Assembly: GCA_947630345.1 (NCBI GenBank)
Contig: CANRHF010000063.1
Location: 1-10,244 of the forward strand
DNA: 10,244 nucleotides
From: an uncultured Oscillospiraceae bacterium
GTDB taxonomy: Bacteria; Bacillota; Clostridia; Oscillospirales; Oscillospiraceae
Reading direction: 5' to 3'
Shown: one piece after another, positions 1 to 6,395 of the stretch
Layout: each line of letters opens with the position of its first letter
Position numbering within the stretch: position 1 is the stretch's first letter
Notes under the pieces: generated by a model
The model's input: the letters and a program-made list of their open reading frames with translations, nothing else
What the model was told of the DNA's origin: nothing
Databases searched by the model: none
Made by a program: the position numbers and the translations under genes

Positions 1-241
1 GGGTCAGAGCCCGCCGGAAAACCTCCCGGCAGGGCTCCAAAAGCTCGTCATTGATCCGGGGATAGGCAACAAAGCGGAAAAACAGCTCCTCCTCCAATTC
101 CCCGCACCAAGGGAAGGTCTCCCGAGCGATCAGGGCCTGCCCCAGCTCCTCCCGGAAGAAGGCCTCGCCGTATTCTGCCCTATCCGAGGGCGGCAGGGCG
201 TCCAGAATCCTTCGGAGCAGGCGCTCCTCCCCGGCCGTCAC
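1..241 (-). CDS. Probable transglutaminase-like domain protein, N-terminal fragment
   Basis: Only the first 80 residues are visible; the gene continues past the left edge. It starts at GTG (239-241), which overlaps the cutC stop codon as GTGA. A GGAGG lies about 7 bases upstream inside the end of cutC, so translation is probably coupled. The visible part is acidic and largely helical in character, with no signal peptide. Its end carries a Phe-Pro-Trp, then Leu-Phe-Phe-Arg-Phe-Val, then Tyr-Pro-Arg-Ile-Asn-Asp-Glu and a Cys-Arg. I recall a similar Y-R-(V/I)-N-(N/D)-E stretch followed by a Cys-Arg or Trp-Arg ahead of the catalytic core in bacterial transglutaminase-domain proteins. The Cys-His-Asp core itself would lie off the window. 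The name rests on recalled similarity in a short segment; an unrelated hypothetical protein remains possible. The gene is last (in view) of the fucosidase-cutC operon. Confidence 0.6.
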   Translation of the reverse strand, partial: MTAGEERLLRRILDALPPSDRAEYGEAFFREELGQALIARETFPWCGELEEELFFRFVAYPRINDELLEPCREVFRRALT

Positions 242-993
242 GGCAGCTCCTCCCACAGTGCCGCCTTGGCCTGGCGCACCTTCTCGGCGGAGGTCCGGTA
301 AAGCTCATACTCGCTGATCCCGGGCAGGCCCATGGGCACCCCAGGGCGGCGGTAGGACATGGGACTGTCCAGGGTCACTTTCCCGCTCATGTGGAAGGCC
401 CCCGCCGCCGGCAGCCGCCGACGAATTTCGCGGATGGCCGCCGCGCTCACCCCGGCGCCGATGAGAATTTCCACATTTCCCCGGTGGGCCAGCAGCTCCT
501 CCAATACGGGCAGGCCTCCCAAGCAGTCCGCCGCCTGGCCGGAGGTCAGGATCGTGTCCACGCCCAGGGCCTGGGCGGACTGCAGCGCTTCCAGCGGGTC
601 CCGGCACAGGTCAAAGGCCCGGTGGAGGGTGCATTTTTTCCCCCGGCTGTGGGCTGAATCGACAAAATATGCCATTTTTTCCTGGTCCAAAGCCCCCTGG
701 GGCGTGAGAAAACCCGTCACCAGGGCGTCCGCCCCGGCATCAAGCAGGGCCTGGGCGTCCCCACGCATCACCTCCATCTCCGCCGGGGTGTAGCAGAAGT
801 CCCCGAACCGGGGTCGGACCATAGCGTGGACCGGAAGGCCGGTCTCCGCCTTCACCAGCCGGACCAGCGCCGGGCTGGGGGTGGTGCCCCCAATCACCAG
901 ATTGGCGCACAGCTCCAGTCGGTCGCCGCCGCCCAGGGCCGCTTCCCGGGCGGATTCCAAAGAGTCTACACAGATCTCCAGTACCTTTTCCAT
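238..993 (-). CDS. cutC: CutC family protein (copper homeostasis family, TIM barrel)
   Basis: This 251-residue protein has the usual length of the CutC family (PF03932), a cytoplasmic TIM barrel. Landmarks run in order: GGGDRLELC (21-29), GGTTPS (35-40), RPRFGDFCY (60-68), GADALVTGFL (87-96), LHRAFD (123-128), TSG (150-152), GAG (179-181) and a late FHMSG (200-204). The family is named for a copper-tolerance phenotype in E. coli, but its biochemical activity is not settled. It should not be confused with choline trimethylamine-lyase, which shares the symbol. The ATG start has an AGGAGG 5 bases upstream, and that AGGAGG is also the last two Arg codons of the fucosidase gene. The intergenic gap is 3 bp. 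The operon context (fucosidase upstream, transglutaminase-like gene downstream) does not suggest copper handling. No heavy-metal transporter or copper regulator is nearby. Family assignment is firm; function is open. Confidence 0.93.
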   Translation of the reverse strand: MEKVLEICVDSLESAREAALGGGDRLELCANLVIGGTTPSPALVRLVKAETGLPVHAMVRPRFGDFCYTPAEMEVMRGDAQALLDAGADALVTGFLTPQGALDQEKMAYFVDSAHSRGKKCTLHRAFDLCRDPLEALQSAQALGVDTILTSGQAADCLGGLPVLEELLAHRGNVEILIGAGVSAAAIREIRRRLPAAGAFHMSGKVTLDSPMSYRRPGVPMGLPGISEYELYRTSAEKVRQAKAALWEELP

Positions 994-996
994 TCC

Positions 997-2319
997 TTAC
1001 CTCCTCAGCGTGATTTCCAGCACCGTGTCCACCGGGTCCGGCAGCACCGGGTCGGGCCCCAGATCTGCGAACACCAGATCGGGATAGTTGCTCCGGACCC
1101 AGCTCCTGGCGATGGGCACCTCGGCATAGGAGGAGAGCAGCCGCATCCCCGCCACGTCCTCCTCCCGGGTGCCCAGGATCGGCAGGGGTCCAATGGAATT
1201 TTCATAGATATGGCAGTAGAGCCGGTTCCCCTTCCGGGTGAAGCGGCCAAATTCCGGCTTGGGAAGCTCCGCCTTGCCGCAGCCGTAGACGCTCTCCCCG
1301 TTGACCGCCATCCAGGCTCCCAGTTTTTCCAGAACCTCCAGGGACTGCCTAGGGATTTGGCCCCGGCCGTCGGGCCCCACGTTCAAAAGGAGGTTCCCGC
1401 CCTTGGAGACGCACTCCACCAGCTTCCTTACCACCATGTCCGCCGGCTTAAAATAGCCGTCGTCCCGGGTATAGCCCCAGTTGTTGTTCATGGTGACGCA
1501 GGCCTCCCAGACCATGTCCCGGCCCTGCCGGTCCCGGATGCCCTCCGGCGGGATCAGCTGCTCCGGGCAGGCAAAGTCCCCATGACAGGGTCCGGGGCTG
1601 CCCGTCCAGAGGGAGCCGAAGCCACCCTCCCCGCTGACCTCCAGGCGGTTGTCAATGAGAATGTCCGGCTGGAGGGCGCGGACCATGCTGACCAGCTCAC
1701 CGCCCCGCCAGGTCTCCGCCCGCATGGGCGCATCCGGATTGTCGTAGGAAAAGTCAAACCACATCAGATCGATCTTGCCATAGTTGGTGCAAAGCTCCCG
1801 GACTTGACCGTGGAGATAGTCCAGATACCGGGAAAAATCCCGGTTTTCGTTTGAATACCGGGGATCGTCCCGCATGGGATGATACCGGTCCCCAAAGTGG
1901 GGATAGTCCTGGTGGCGCCAGTCCAGCAGGGAGTAGTATAGCCCCACCTTGAGCCCCGCCTCCCGGGCGGCGGTCACATACTCCGCCACAAAATCCCGAT
2001 GGCAGGGGGCGTGGACGGAGGTGTAGTCCGTCAGCTTGCTGTCAAACAGGCAAAAGCCGTCGTGGTGCTTGGCGGTGAAGACCATGTAGCGCATTCCCGC
2101 CGCCTTCGCCGCCTGGGCCCACTGCCTGGGATCGCAGTCCGGGGCGGTGAAGGCGTCAAAATACCGCTGATAATCCTCCAGCGGCATCCGCTCATTGCTC
2201 CGCACCCACTCCCCCCGGGCGGGCAGGGCATAGAGCCCCCAGTGGATGAACATGCCGAGCCGCGCCTGGCGGAACCAAGCCACCCGCTTTTCATAGGCTT
2301 CCCGATCAAACCGGTACAT
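997..2319 (-). CDS. Alpha-L-fucosidase, glycoside hydrolase family 29
   Basis: The 440-residue enzyme is predicted to release L-fucose from glycans by a retaining mechanism. GH29 marks are clear: GMFIHWGLY (22-30), the substrate-pocket TAKHHDGF (82-89), GLYYSLLDW (126-134), MWFDF (186-190), whose Asp189 is the expected nucleophile, MNNNWGY (277-283) and GGNLLLNVGPDG (307-318). It has the catalytic domain and a short C-terminal strand region but no added carbohydrate-binding module. With no signal peptide or membrane segment it should be cytoplasmic, acting on imported oligosaccharides. The frame stays open for 40 codons upstream, but the start at 2319 is preferred. It has AGGAGG 7 bases upstream (2327-2332), the promoter -10 lies at 2341-2346 so the longer form would not be transcribed whole, and family homology begins here. 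It is the first gene of an operon with cutC 3 bp downstream. The acid/base residue, poorly conserved in GH29, was not assigned. Confidence 0.95.
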   Translation of the reverse strand: MYRFDREAYEKRVAWFRQARLGMFIHWGLYALPARGEWVRSNERMPLEDYQRYFDAFTAPDCDPRQWAQAAKAAGMRYMVFTAKHHDGFCLFDSKLTDYTSVHAPCHRDFVAEYVTAAREAGLKVGLYYSLLDWRHQDYPHFGDRYHPMRDDPRYSNENRDFSRYLDYLHGQVRELCTNYGKIDLMWFDFSYDNPDAPMRAETWRGGELVSMVRALQPDILIDNRLEVSGEGGFGSLWTGSPGPCHGDFACPEQLIPPEGIRDRQGRDMVWEACVTMNNNWGYTRDDGYFKPADMVVRKLVECVSKGGNLLLNVGPDGRGQIPRQSLEVLEKLGAWMAVNGESVYGCGKAELPKPEFGRFTRKGNRLYCHIYENSIGPLPILGTREEDVAGMRLLSSYAEVPIARSWVRSNYPDLVFADLGPDPVLPDPVDTVLEITLRR

Positions 2320-2326
2320 TTCGCCG

Positions 2327-2332
2327 CCTCCT
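2327..2332 (-). promoter_or_regulatory. Ribosome binding site that sets the fucosidase start
   Basis: AGGAGG on the minus strand (within AAAGGAGG) lies 7 bases before the ATG at 2319. It fixes this start over in-frame ATG codons further upstream (for example 2439). With the promoter next to it, the predicted untranslated leader is only about 15 bases. Confidence 0.85.
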
Positions 2333-2340
2333 TTGCCCCC

Positions 2341-2369
2341 ATTATACATGGTTTTCCCCCTGTTGGCAA
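2341..2369 (-). promoter_or_regulatory. Promoter of the fucosidase-cutC operon
   Basis: Read leftward, there is TTGCCA (2364-2369, 5 of 6 to the -35 consensus), a 17-base spacer and a perfect TATAAT (2341-2346). The expected transcription start is near 2334, placing the ribosome binding site almost at the 5' end of the mRNA. This is a strong sigma-A-type promoter with no obvious operator palindrome on it. Confidence 0.82.
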
Positions 2370-2379
2370 ATCCTTTATC

Positions 2380-2408
2380 TTGCATTTTACAGTGAAAAAT
2401 GATAAAAT
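2380..2408 (+). promoter_or_regulatory. Possible promoter of the DUF2461 gene
   Basis: TTGCAT (2380-2385, 3 of 6) and TAAAAT (2403-2408, 5 of 6) are separated by 17 bases in an A/T-rich stretch. The start would be near 2415, with a leader of about 24 bases. A better -35 match, TTTACA at 2386-2391, is only 11 bases from the -10 and so does not fit. This is weaker than the divergent fucosidase promoter. The two -35 boxes are 10 bp apart, back to back. Confidence 0.5.
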
Positions 2409-2438
2409 GAAAAAAAAGAGACAAAGAGGCGAAAGGCA

Positions 2439-3092
2439 ATGTTTACCGGCTTCACCCCCGAGGCCATTGATTTTCTCTGGGGCGTCCGCATGAATAACAA
2501 CCGGGAGTGGTTCCAGCCCCACAAGGAGCAGTACGTCCATGCCCTGTACGAGCCCATGAAGGAGCTGGCCAAGGACCTGTTCCCCCTTTTTGAGGACCGG
2601 CCCGGCAACCAGATCAAGGTCAGCCGCATCTACCGGGACGCCCGGCTCCACCATCCCGACCCCTACAAGGAGAGTCTCTGGCTCTGCGTCCGGAAGGAGG
2701 TGGACTGGTGGGGGGAGCATCCCTGCCTCTACTTTGAAATGCGGCCGGAGGGCGCCTCCTACGGCTTCTTCCTCTGGCAGCCCAAGGTTATGGCCATGGA
2801 GGACTTCCGCCGGGACATTGCCGCCCGGCCCGACGCGTTCCTGGACCTGATCGCCCAGGTGGAGGCCGCCACCGGCGTGCCGGTCACGGCGGACCTGTAC
2901 AAGCGGCCCAAGGCGCCGGAGGATCCCAGGCTGGCCCCCTACTTCGCCTGGCGGCGGTACATCGACTGCACCCGCTCCCTGGAACCTGGGGCGGAGCTGT
3001 TCGATCCCCAGCTGGGGCAGCGAGTGCGGGACTTTTTTGAAAAAGCCCTGCCGCTGTACGAATATTTTTACCGCTTCACCCTGGGGCAGTAA
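2439..3092 (+). CDS. DUF2461 domain-containing protein (TIGR02453 family)
   Basis: This 217-residue soluble protein has the layout of the DUF2461 family. It opens with F-x-G-F and a Phe-Leu, then an Asn-Asn-x-Arg-Glu-Trp-Phe block (20-25) followed by an H-K-x-x-Y. Next comes the central RIYRDARL (63-70) with P-Y-K (75-77), and an aromatic segment around 99-113 (YFEMRP, GFFLW) where the family has its conserved strand region. There is no signal peptide or transmembrane segment. The family has no established biochemical function that I can name, so none is proposed. The ATG at 2439 is preceded by an AGAGG with 9-base spacing, and the DUF homology starts at once. It is transcribed alone, divergently from the fucosidase operon and convergently to hemW, with a hairpin just behind its stop codon. 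It may share regulation with the fucosidase only through the common 119-bp gap. Confidence 0.9.
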   Translation: MFTGFTPEAIDFLWGVRMNNNREWFQPHKEQYVHALYEPMKELAKDLFPLFEDRPGNQIKVSRIYRDARLHHPDPYKESLWLCVRKEVDWWGEHPCLYFEMRPEGASYGFFLWQPKVMAMEDFRRDIAARPDAFLDLIAQVEAATGVPVTADLYKRPKAPEDPRLAPYFAWRRYIDCTRSLEPGAELFDPQLGQRVRDFFEKALPLYEYFYRFTLGQ

Positions 3093-3096
3093 AGGC

Positions 3097-3143
3097 CCCA
3101 GCCGGGAAGGCAAGGCGCTTTCCCGGCTGGGACATTTTATGTC
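3097..3143. terminator. Hairpin between convergent DUF2461 and hemW genes
   Basis: A perfect 12-bp stem (3097-3108 with 3120-3131) and an 11-base loop start 4 bases after the DUF2461 stop codon. Rightward it is followed by A-C-A-TTTT-A, a short T tract that is itself the middle of a small palindrome, GACAT-TTT-ATGTC (3131-3143). Leftward, past the stem, only TTT follows. It most likely ends both transcripts, better for the rightward one. The weak T tracts make intrinsic termination less certain than the stem alone suggests. Confidence 0.75.
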
Positions 3144-3148
3144 AAAAA

Positions 3149-4342
3149 TCAGCGGCGGCGGGCAAGGGGCGCGGACTGATCCTGAATGAGCAGCAGGTCC
3201 GAAATAATGGAGTTGGACACCAAAAAGCCCTCCGGCGTCAATCGCCAGCGCCCCTCCGAGGTCTTGGCGGCCAGCGCGTGATCCCGACAGCGGAACAGCG
3301 CCTCCTCCAGGGGATCAAAGGGCAGCAGGTACTGCTTTTCGTACTCCTCCCGTTCGATGCCCACGGTGGTGCGCAGCCGGGTGATCAGGTACTCCCCCGC
3401 CCGCTCCCGGATGGGGATCTCCTGCACCTCCTCCAGCACCGGGCCGTGGCGCTTGATCCCGTCGATATAGGCGTGGAGGTCCCGCACCACCTTGAACCGC
3501 TTCCCGGCAAAATCCGAACTGGCGTCGGGGCCGAAGCCCAGATACTCTCCGCCCATCCAATACTTGAGATTGTGCTTGGAGACCATGCCCTTCCGGGCAA
3601 AATTGGAGATCTCATACTGCCGGTAGCCGTGTTCCTTGAGGATATTCACGGCGGACAGGTACATATCCGCCTGTACATCGTCGTTGGGAATGTTGCAGAG
3701 GTCCTTGTAGTCGTACAGCGGGGTCCCCGGCTCCACCTTCAGGGCGTAGCAGCTCATATGCTCCGGCGCCAGGTTCAGCACATGGGTCAAGGTCTCCTGC
3801 CAGGCCGCCAGGGTCTGCCCCGGCAGACCGTACATCAGATCCAGAGACAAATTCCGATACCCGGCCCGCCGGATCCGCTGGACGGCGGTGAGGACCTGGG
3901 CATAGTTGTGGGGCCGGCCCAGGCGCCGCAGCAGCTCGTCGTTGTCGTTCTGGACCCCCAGGCTTACCCGGTTGAACCCCTCTCCCCGCAGGCGGCGGAG
4001 GAGCTTGTCGGAAATGGAGTCCGGGTTGGCCTCAAAGGTGATCTCCGCGTCCGAGGCCACGTCGAAGGCCCGGCGGGCGGCGGTGAGAATGGTCGCCATT
4101 CCGTCCGCGCCGAAATAGCTGGGGGTCCCCCCGCCAAAATACACCGTATCCACCCGATAGCCCGGGGCCAGGGGCCCGGTCTCCCGGATGTGGGCGCAGA
4201 TGGCGTCCACAAACCGGTCGATCAGCCGGTCGTCCTTGGTGGTCAGGGAGTAAAAATCGCAGTACTGGCACTTGCTCCGGCAAAAGGGTACATGAATATA
4301 GATGCCCAGCGGCGTTTTGTCTTTTCTTCCCAAAATGGGCAT
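3149..4342 (-). CDS. hemW: Radical SAM heme chaperone HemW
   Basis: This 397-residue protein has the length and signature of HemW, a radical SAM protein that binds heme and passes it to hemoproteins. Older annotation calls it oxygen-independent coproporphyrinogen III oxidase. The cluster motif is C21-x3-C25-x2-C28 followed by Asp-Phe; true HemN has C-x-C here, which separates the two. GGGTPS (70-75) is the SAM-binding glycine motif. EANPDS (104-109), SLGVQ (127-131) and DLMYGLPGQT (168-177) follow, then HNLKYW (257-262), the HNxxYW motif linked to heme binding in HemW. The C-terminal part (about 310-390) matches the HemW/HemN winged-helix-like domain. The family's usual A-H-S near 274 reads ASSD, a small departure. 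The ATG is 10 bp after the lepA stop, and its AAGGAGG overlaps that TAA, so the two genes are co-transcribed from the lepA promoter. Confidence 0.94.
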   Translation of the reverse strand: MPILGRKDKTPLGIYIHVPFCRSKCQYCDFYSLTTKDDRLIDRFVDAICAHIRETGPLAPGYRVDTVYFGGGTPSYFGADGMATILTAARRAFDVASDAEITFEANPDSISDKLLRRLRGEGFNRVSLGVQNDNDELLRRLGRPHNYAQVLTAVQRIRRAGYRNLSLDLMYGLPGQTLAAWQETLTHVLNLAPEHMSCYALKVEPGTPLYDYKDLCNIPNDDVQADMYLSAVNILKEHGYRQYEISNFARKGMVSKHNLKYWMGGEYLGFGPDASSDFAGKRFKVVRDLHAYIDGIKRHGPVLEEVQEIPIRERAGEYLITRLRTTVGIEREEYEKQYLLPFDPLEEALFRCRDHALAAKTSEGRWRLTPEGFLVSNSIISDLLLIQDQSAPLARRR

Positions 4343-4352
4343 AGGCTCCTCC

Positions 4353-6161
4353 TTAGTCGTCGTCCAGCTTCAATACCGCCATAAAGGCCTCGGAGGGAAC
4401 GGAGACCGTCCCGAAGGTGCGCATCCGCTTCTTGCCCTCCTTCTGCTTTTCCAGCAGCTTCTTCTTCCGGGTGATATCGCCGCCGTAGCACTTGGCCAAA
4501 ACATCCTTGCGCAGCGCCTTGATGGTCTCCCGGGCGATGATCTTGCCACCGATGGCCGCCTGGACGGGGATCTCAAACTGGGCCCTAGGAATGTTCTCCT
4601 TCAGCTTTTCGCAGATCTTCCGGGCCCTGGGATAGGCGTTGTCGGCGAAAAGAATGAAGCTCAGCGCGTCCACAACGTCCCCGTTCAGGAGAATGTCCAG
4701 CTTCACCAGCCGGCTGGGCCGGTAGCCGATCAGCTCATAGTCCAAGGAACCGTAGCCCCGAGTACGGGACTTGAGGGCGTCGAAAAAGTCGTAGATGATC
4801 TCGTTGAGGGGCATTTCATAGTGCAGCTCTACCCGGCGCTCGTCCAGATAGACCATGTTCTTAAACTCGCCCCGGCGGTTGGTGCAGAGGTCCATAATCG
4901 CGCCCACATACTCCTGGGGGGCGATGAGGCTGGCCTTCACAAAGGGTTCCTCCGCCAGCTGGATCTCCATGGGATCGGGATAGTTCAGGGGATTGTCCAC
5001 CATGACTGTCTCGCCGTTCAGCTTGGTCACCCGGTAGACCACGTTGGGAGCCGTGGTGATCAGGTCCAGATTGTACTCCCGCTCCAGCCGCTCCTGAATG
5101 ATCTCCATGTGCAGCAGCCCCAGAAAACCGCACCGGAAGCCAAAGCCCAGAGCCAGGGAGCTCTCCGGCTCGTAGCACATGGCCGCGTCGTTGAGCTTCA
5201 GCTTTTCCAGCGCGTCCCGCAGGTCCTGGTACTTGGCGCCGTCGGCGGGGTAGACACCGGAGTAGACCATGGGCTGCACCGCCCGGTACCCCGGCAGGGG
5301 CTCCGCCGCCGGACGCTCCGCACCGGTGACGGTATCGCCCACCCGGGTGTCGGACACGGTTTTGATGGAGGCGGTGAGATAGCCCACCTCTCCGGCGCCC
5401 AGGCTGTCCCGGGGCGTCAGGCCCAGGGGATTCATGGTCCCCACCTCCACCGCCTTGTAGGTGGCGCCGGTGGACATCATGCGGATCTCCATGCCGGGGC
5501 GAACGGTGCCCTCCATGACCCGGACGTAGACGATGACCCCCCGGTAGGAGTCGTACTGGCTGTCGAAAATCAAGGCCCGCAGGGGCGCGTTCCGGTCCCC
5601 CTTGGGGGGCGGCACGGCCTTGACGATCCGCTCCAGCACGGCGCGGATATTGACGCCGTTTTTGGCGGAGATCTCCGGGGCGTCCTCTGCGGGGATGGCC
5701 AGAATATCCTCGATCTCCGCCTTGACCTCCTGGGGCCGGGCGGATGGCAGGTCAATTTTGTTGATCACGGGCACGATCTCCAGGCCCGCGTCGGAGGCAA
5801 GGTATGTGTTGGCTAGGGTCTGGGCCTCCACCCCCTGGCTGGCGTCCACCACCAGCACCGCCCCCTCGCAGGCGGCCAGGGAGCGGGAGACCTCATAGTG
5901 AAAGTCCACATGGCCCGGGGTGTCGATCAGGTTCAGGTCGTAGACTTCCCCATCGTCGGCCTGGTAGGTCAGCTGCACCGCCCGGGCCTTGATGGTGATG
6001 CCCCGTTCCCGCTCTAAGTCCATGGAGTCCAGGATTTGATCCGCCATATCCCGGCTGTCCACGGCCCCGCAGGCCTCCAGCAGCCGGTCGGCCAGGGTGG
6101 ATTTCCCGTGGTCAATGTGGGCGATAATGGAAAAATTCCGAATTTTGGAAAGATCGGTCAT
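4353..6161 (-). CDS. lepA: Elongation factor 4 (LepA), translational GTPase
   Basis: A 602-residue GTPase that acts on the ribosome, reported to affect back-translocation and 30S subunit biogenesis; the usual family length is about 600. G motifs: AHIDHGKST (14-22, P loop), RERGITI (51-57, switch I), DTPGHVDF (80-87, with catalytic-type His84), NKID (134-137) and SAK (165-167). Domain II, the EF-G-like III and V domains and the LepA-specific C-terminal domain follow. The C-terminus carries CYGGDITRKKKLLEKQKEGK, the basic family hallmark, then RMRTFG. Two ATGs are close together, at 6167 and 6161. The GAGGG at 6168-6172 abuts the first but sits 6 bases before the second, so 6161 is chosen; the longer form would add only Met-Phe. 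It is the first gene of the lepA-hemW operon and is divergent from rpoD. Confidence 0.97.
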   Translation of the reverse strand: MTDLSKIRNFSIIAHIDHGKSTLADRLLEACGAVDSRDMADQILDSMDLERERGITIKARAVQLTYQADDGEVYDLNLIDTPGHVDFHYEVSRSLAACEGAVLVVDASQGVEAQTLANTYLASDAGLEIVPVINKIDLPSARPQEVKAEIEDILAIPAEDAPEISAKNGVNIRAVLERIVKAVPPPKGDRNAPLRALIFDSQYDSYRGVIVYVRVMEGTVRPGMEIRMMSTGATYKAVEVGTMNPLGLTPRDSLGAGEVGYLTASIKTVSDTRVGDTVTGAERPAAEPLPGYRAVQPMVYSGVYPADGAKYQDLRDALEKLKLNDAAMCYEPESSLALGFGFRCGFLGLLHMEIIQERLEREYNLDLITTAPNVVYRVTKLNGETVMVDNPLNYPDPMEIQLAEEPFVKASLIAPQEYVGAIMDLCTNRRGEFKNMVYLDERRVELHYEMPLNEIIYDFFDALKSRTRGYGSLDYELIGYRPSRLVKLDILLNGDVVDALSFILFADNAYPRARKICEKLKENIPRAQFEIPVQAAIGGKIIARETIKALRKDVLAKCYGGDITRKKKLLEKQKEGKKRMRTFGTVSVPSEAFMAVLKLDDD

Positions 6162-6167
6162 AAACAT

Positions 6168-6172
6168 CCCTC
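6168..6172 (-). promoter_or_regulatory. Ribosome binding site that sets the lepA start
   Basis: GAGGG on the minus strand touches the ATG at 6167 but is 6 bases from the ATG at 6161. Normal spacing therefore favours the second ATG as the main start. Confidence 0.65.
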
Positions 6173-6199
6173 GCTGGTATGCTTTTATCTTCTGGGCAT

Positions 6200-6228
6200 A
6201 TTATACCGAATTTTGCCGGAAAAGTAAA
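6200..6228 (-). promoter_or_regulatory. Promoter of the lepA-hemW operon
   Basis: Read leftward, TTTACT (6223-6228, 4 of 6), a 17-base spacer and a perfect TATAAT (6200-6205). The expected start is near 6193, with a leader of about 32 bases. It is divergent from the rpoD promoter, whose -35 begins 94 bp to the right. Confidence 0.75.
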
Positions 6229-6322
6229 CCGTATGTTTTGCCTTTTCTCCGGGCAAACTGTGAAACAGGGCGACAAAAAACGCCCAAAGCCGCAAAAATG
6301 AGAAAATTCTCCGGAAGGCCCC
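6229..6322. other. Spacer between divergent lepA and rpoD promoters
   Basis: This 94-bp stretch has no gene. It holds an 8-base direct repeat, TTCTCCGG, at 6245-6252 and 6307-6314. It also has a small inverted repeat GAGAA-AA-TTCTC (6300-6311), ending 11 bases before the rpoD -35, and a 5-bp stem GGGCG/CGCCC (6268-6272 with 6281-6285) around an A-rich loop. Any of these could be operator half-sites, but they are short and may be chance. Confidence 0.35.
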
Positions 6323-6351
6323 TTGCCGAATTGGGGAAAAAGGGATATAGT
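6323..6351 (+). promoter_or_regulatory. Promoter of rpoD
   Basis: TTGCCG (6323-6328, 4 of 6), a 17-base spacer and TATAGT (6346-6351, 5 of 6). The expected start is near 6358, leaving a leader of about 38 bases. It looks like a promoter read by the housekeeping sigma factor, so the gene would be transcribed by its own product. Confidence 0.72.
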
Positions 6352-6395
6352 CATATCGAAATTCATCTGCGTATTCTCTTGAGAGGAAAAATGGT

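Noticed and set aside
238..993. Choline trimethylamine-lyase, also called CutC
   Set aside because: That enzyme is a large glycyl radical protein of over 800 residues. This 251-residue barrel belongs to the unrelated copper-homeostasis CutC family.
826..1854. A 342-codon open frame on the plus strand opposite cutC and the fucosidase
   Set aside because: It spans two genes on the other strand that have firm family motifs. Its composition is typical of a GC-rich antisense frame.
2320..2439. A 40-residue N-terminal extension of the fucosidase starting at 2439
   Set aside because: It would cover the promoter -10 and -35 boxes and has no ribosome binding site at its start. The start at 2319 has an ideal AGGAGG and matches where family homology begins.
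2031..3113. A 360-codon minus-strand frame across DUF2461 and the fucosidase 5' end
   Set aside because: It is antisense to DUF2461, runs through the divergent promoter region and enters the fucosidase gene out of frame. No motif supports it.
3149..4342. Oxygen-independent coproporphyrinogen III oxidase (HemN)
   Set aside because: The cysteine motif ends in Cys-Asp-Phe rather than Cys-x-Cys, and the HNxxYW motif of HemW is present. No other heme biosynthesis gene is nearby.
4302..5816. A 504-codon open frame on the plus strand opposite lepA
   Set aside because: It lies wholly antisense to an unmistakable lepA/hemW region, has no recognisable domain, and is low-complexity in Gly, Val, Leu, His and Gln, as expected from the complement of a GC-rich gene.
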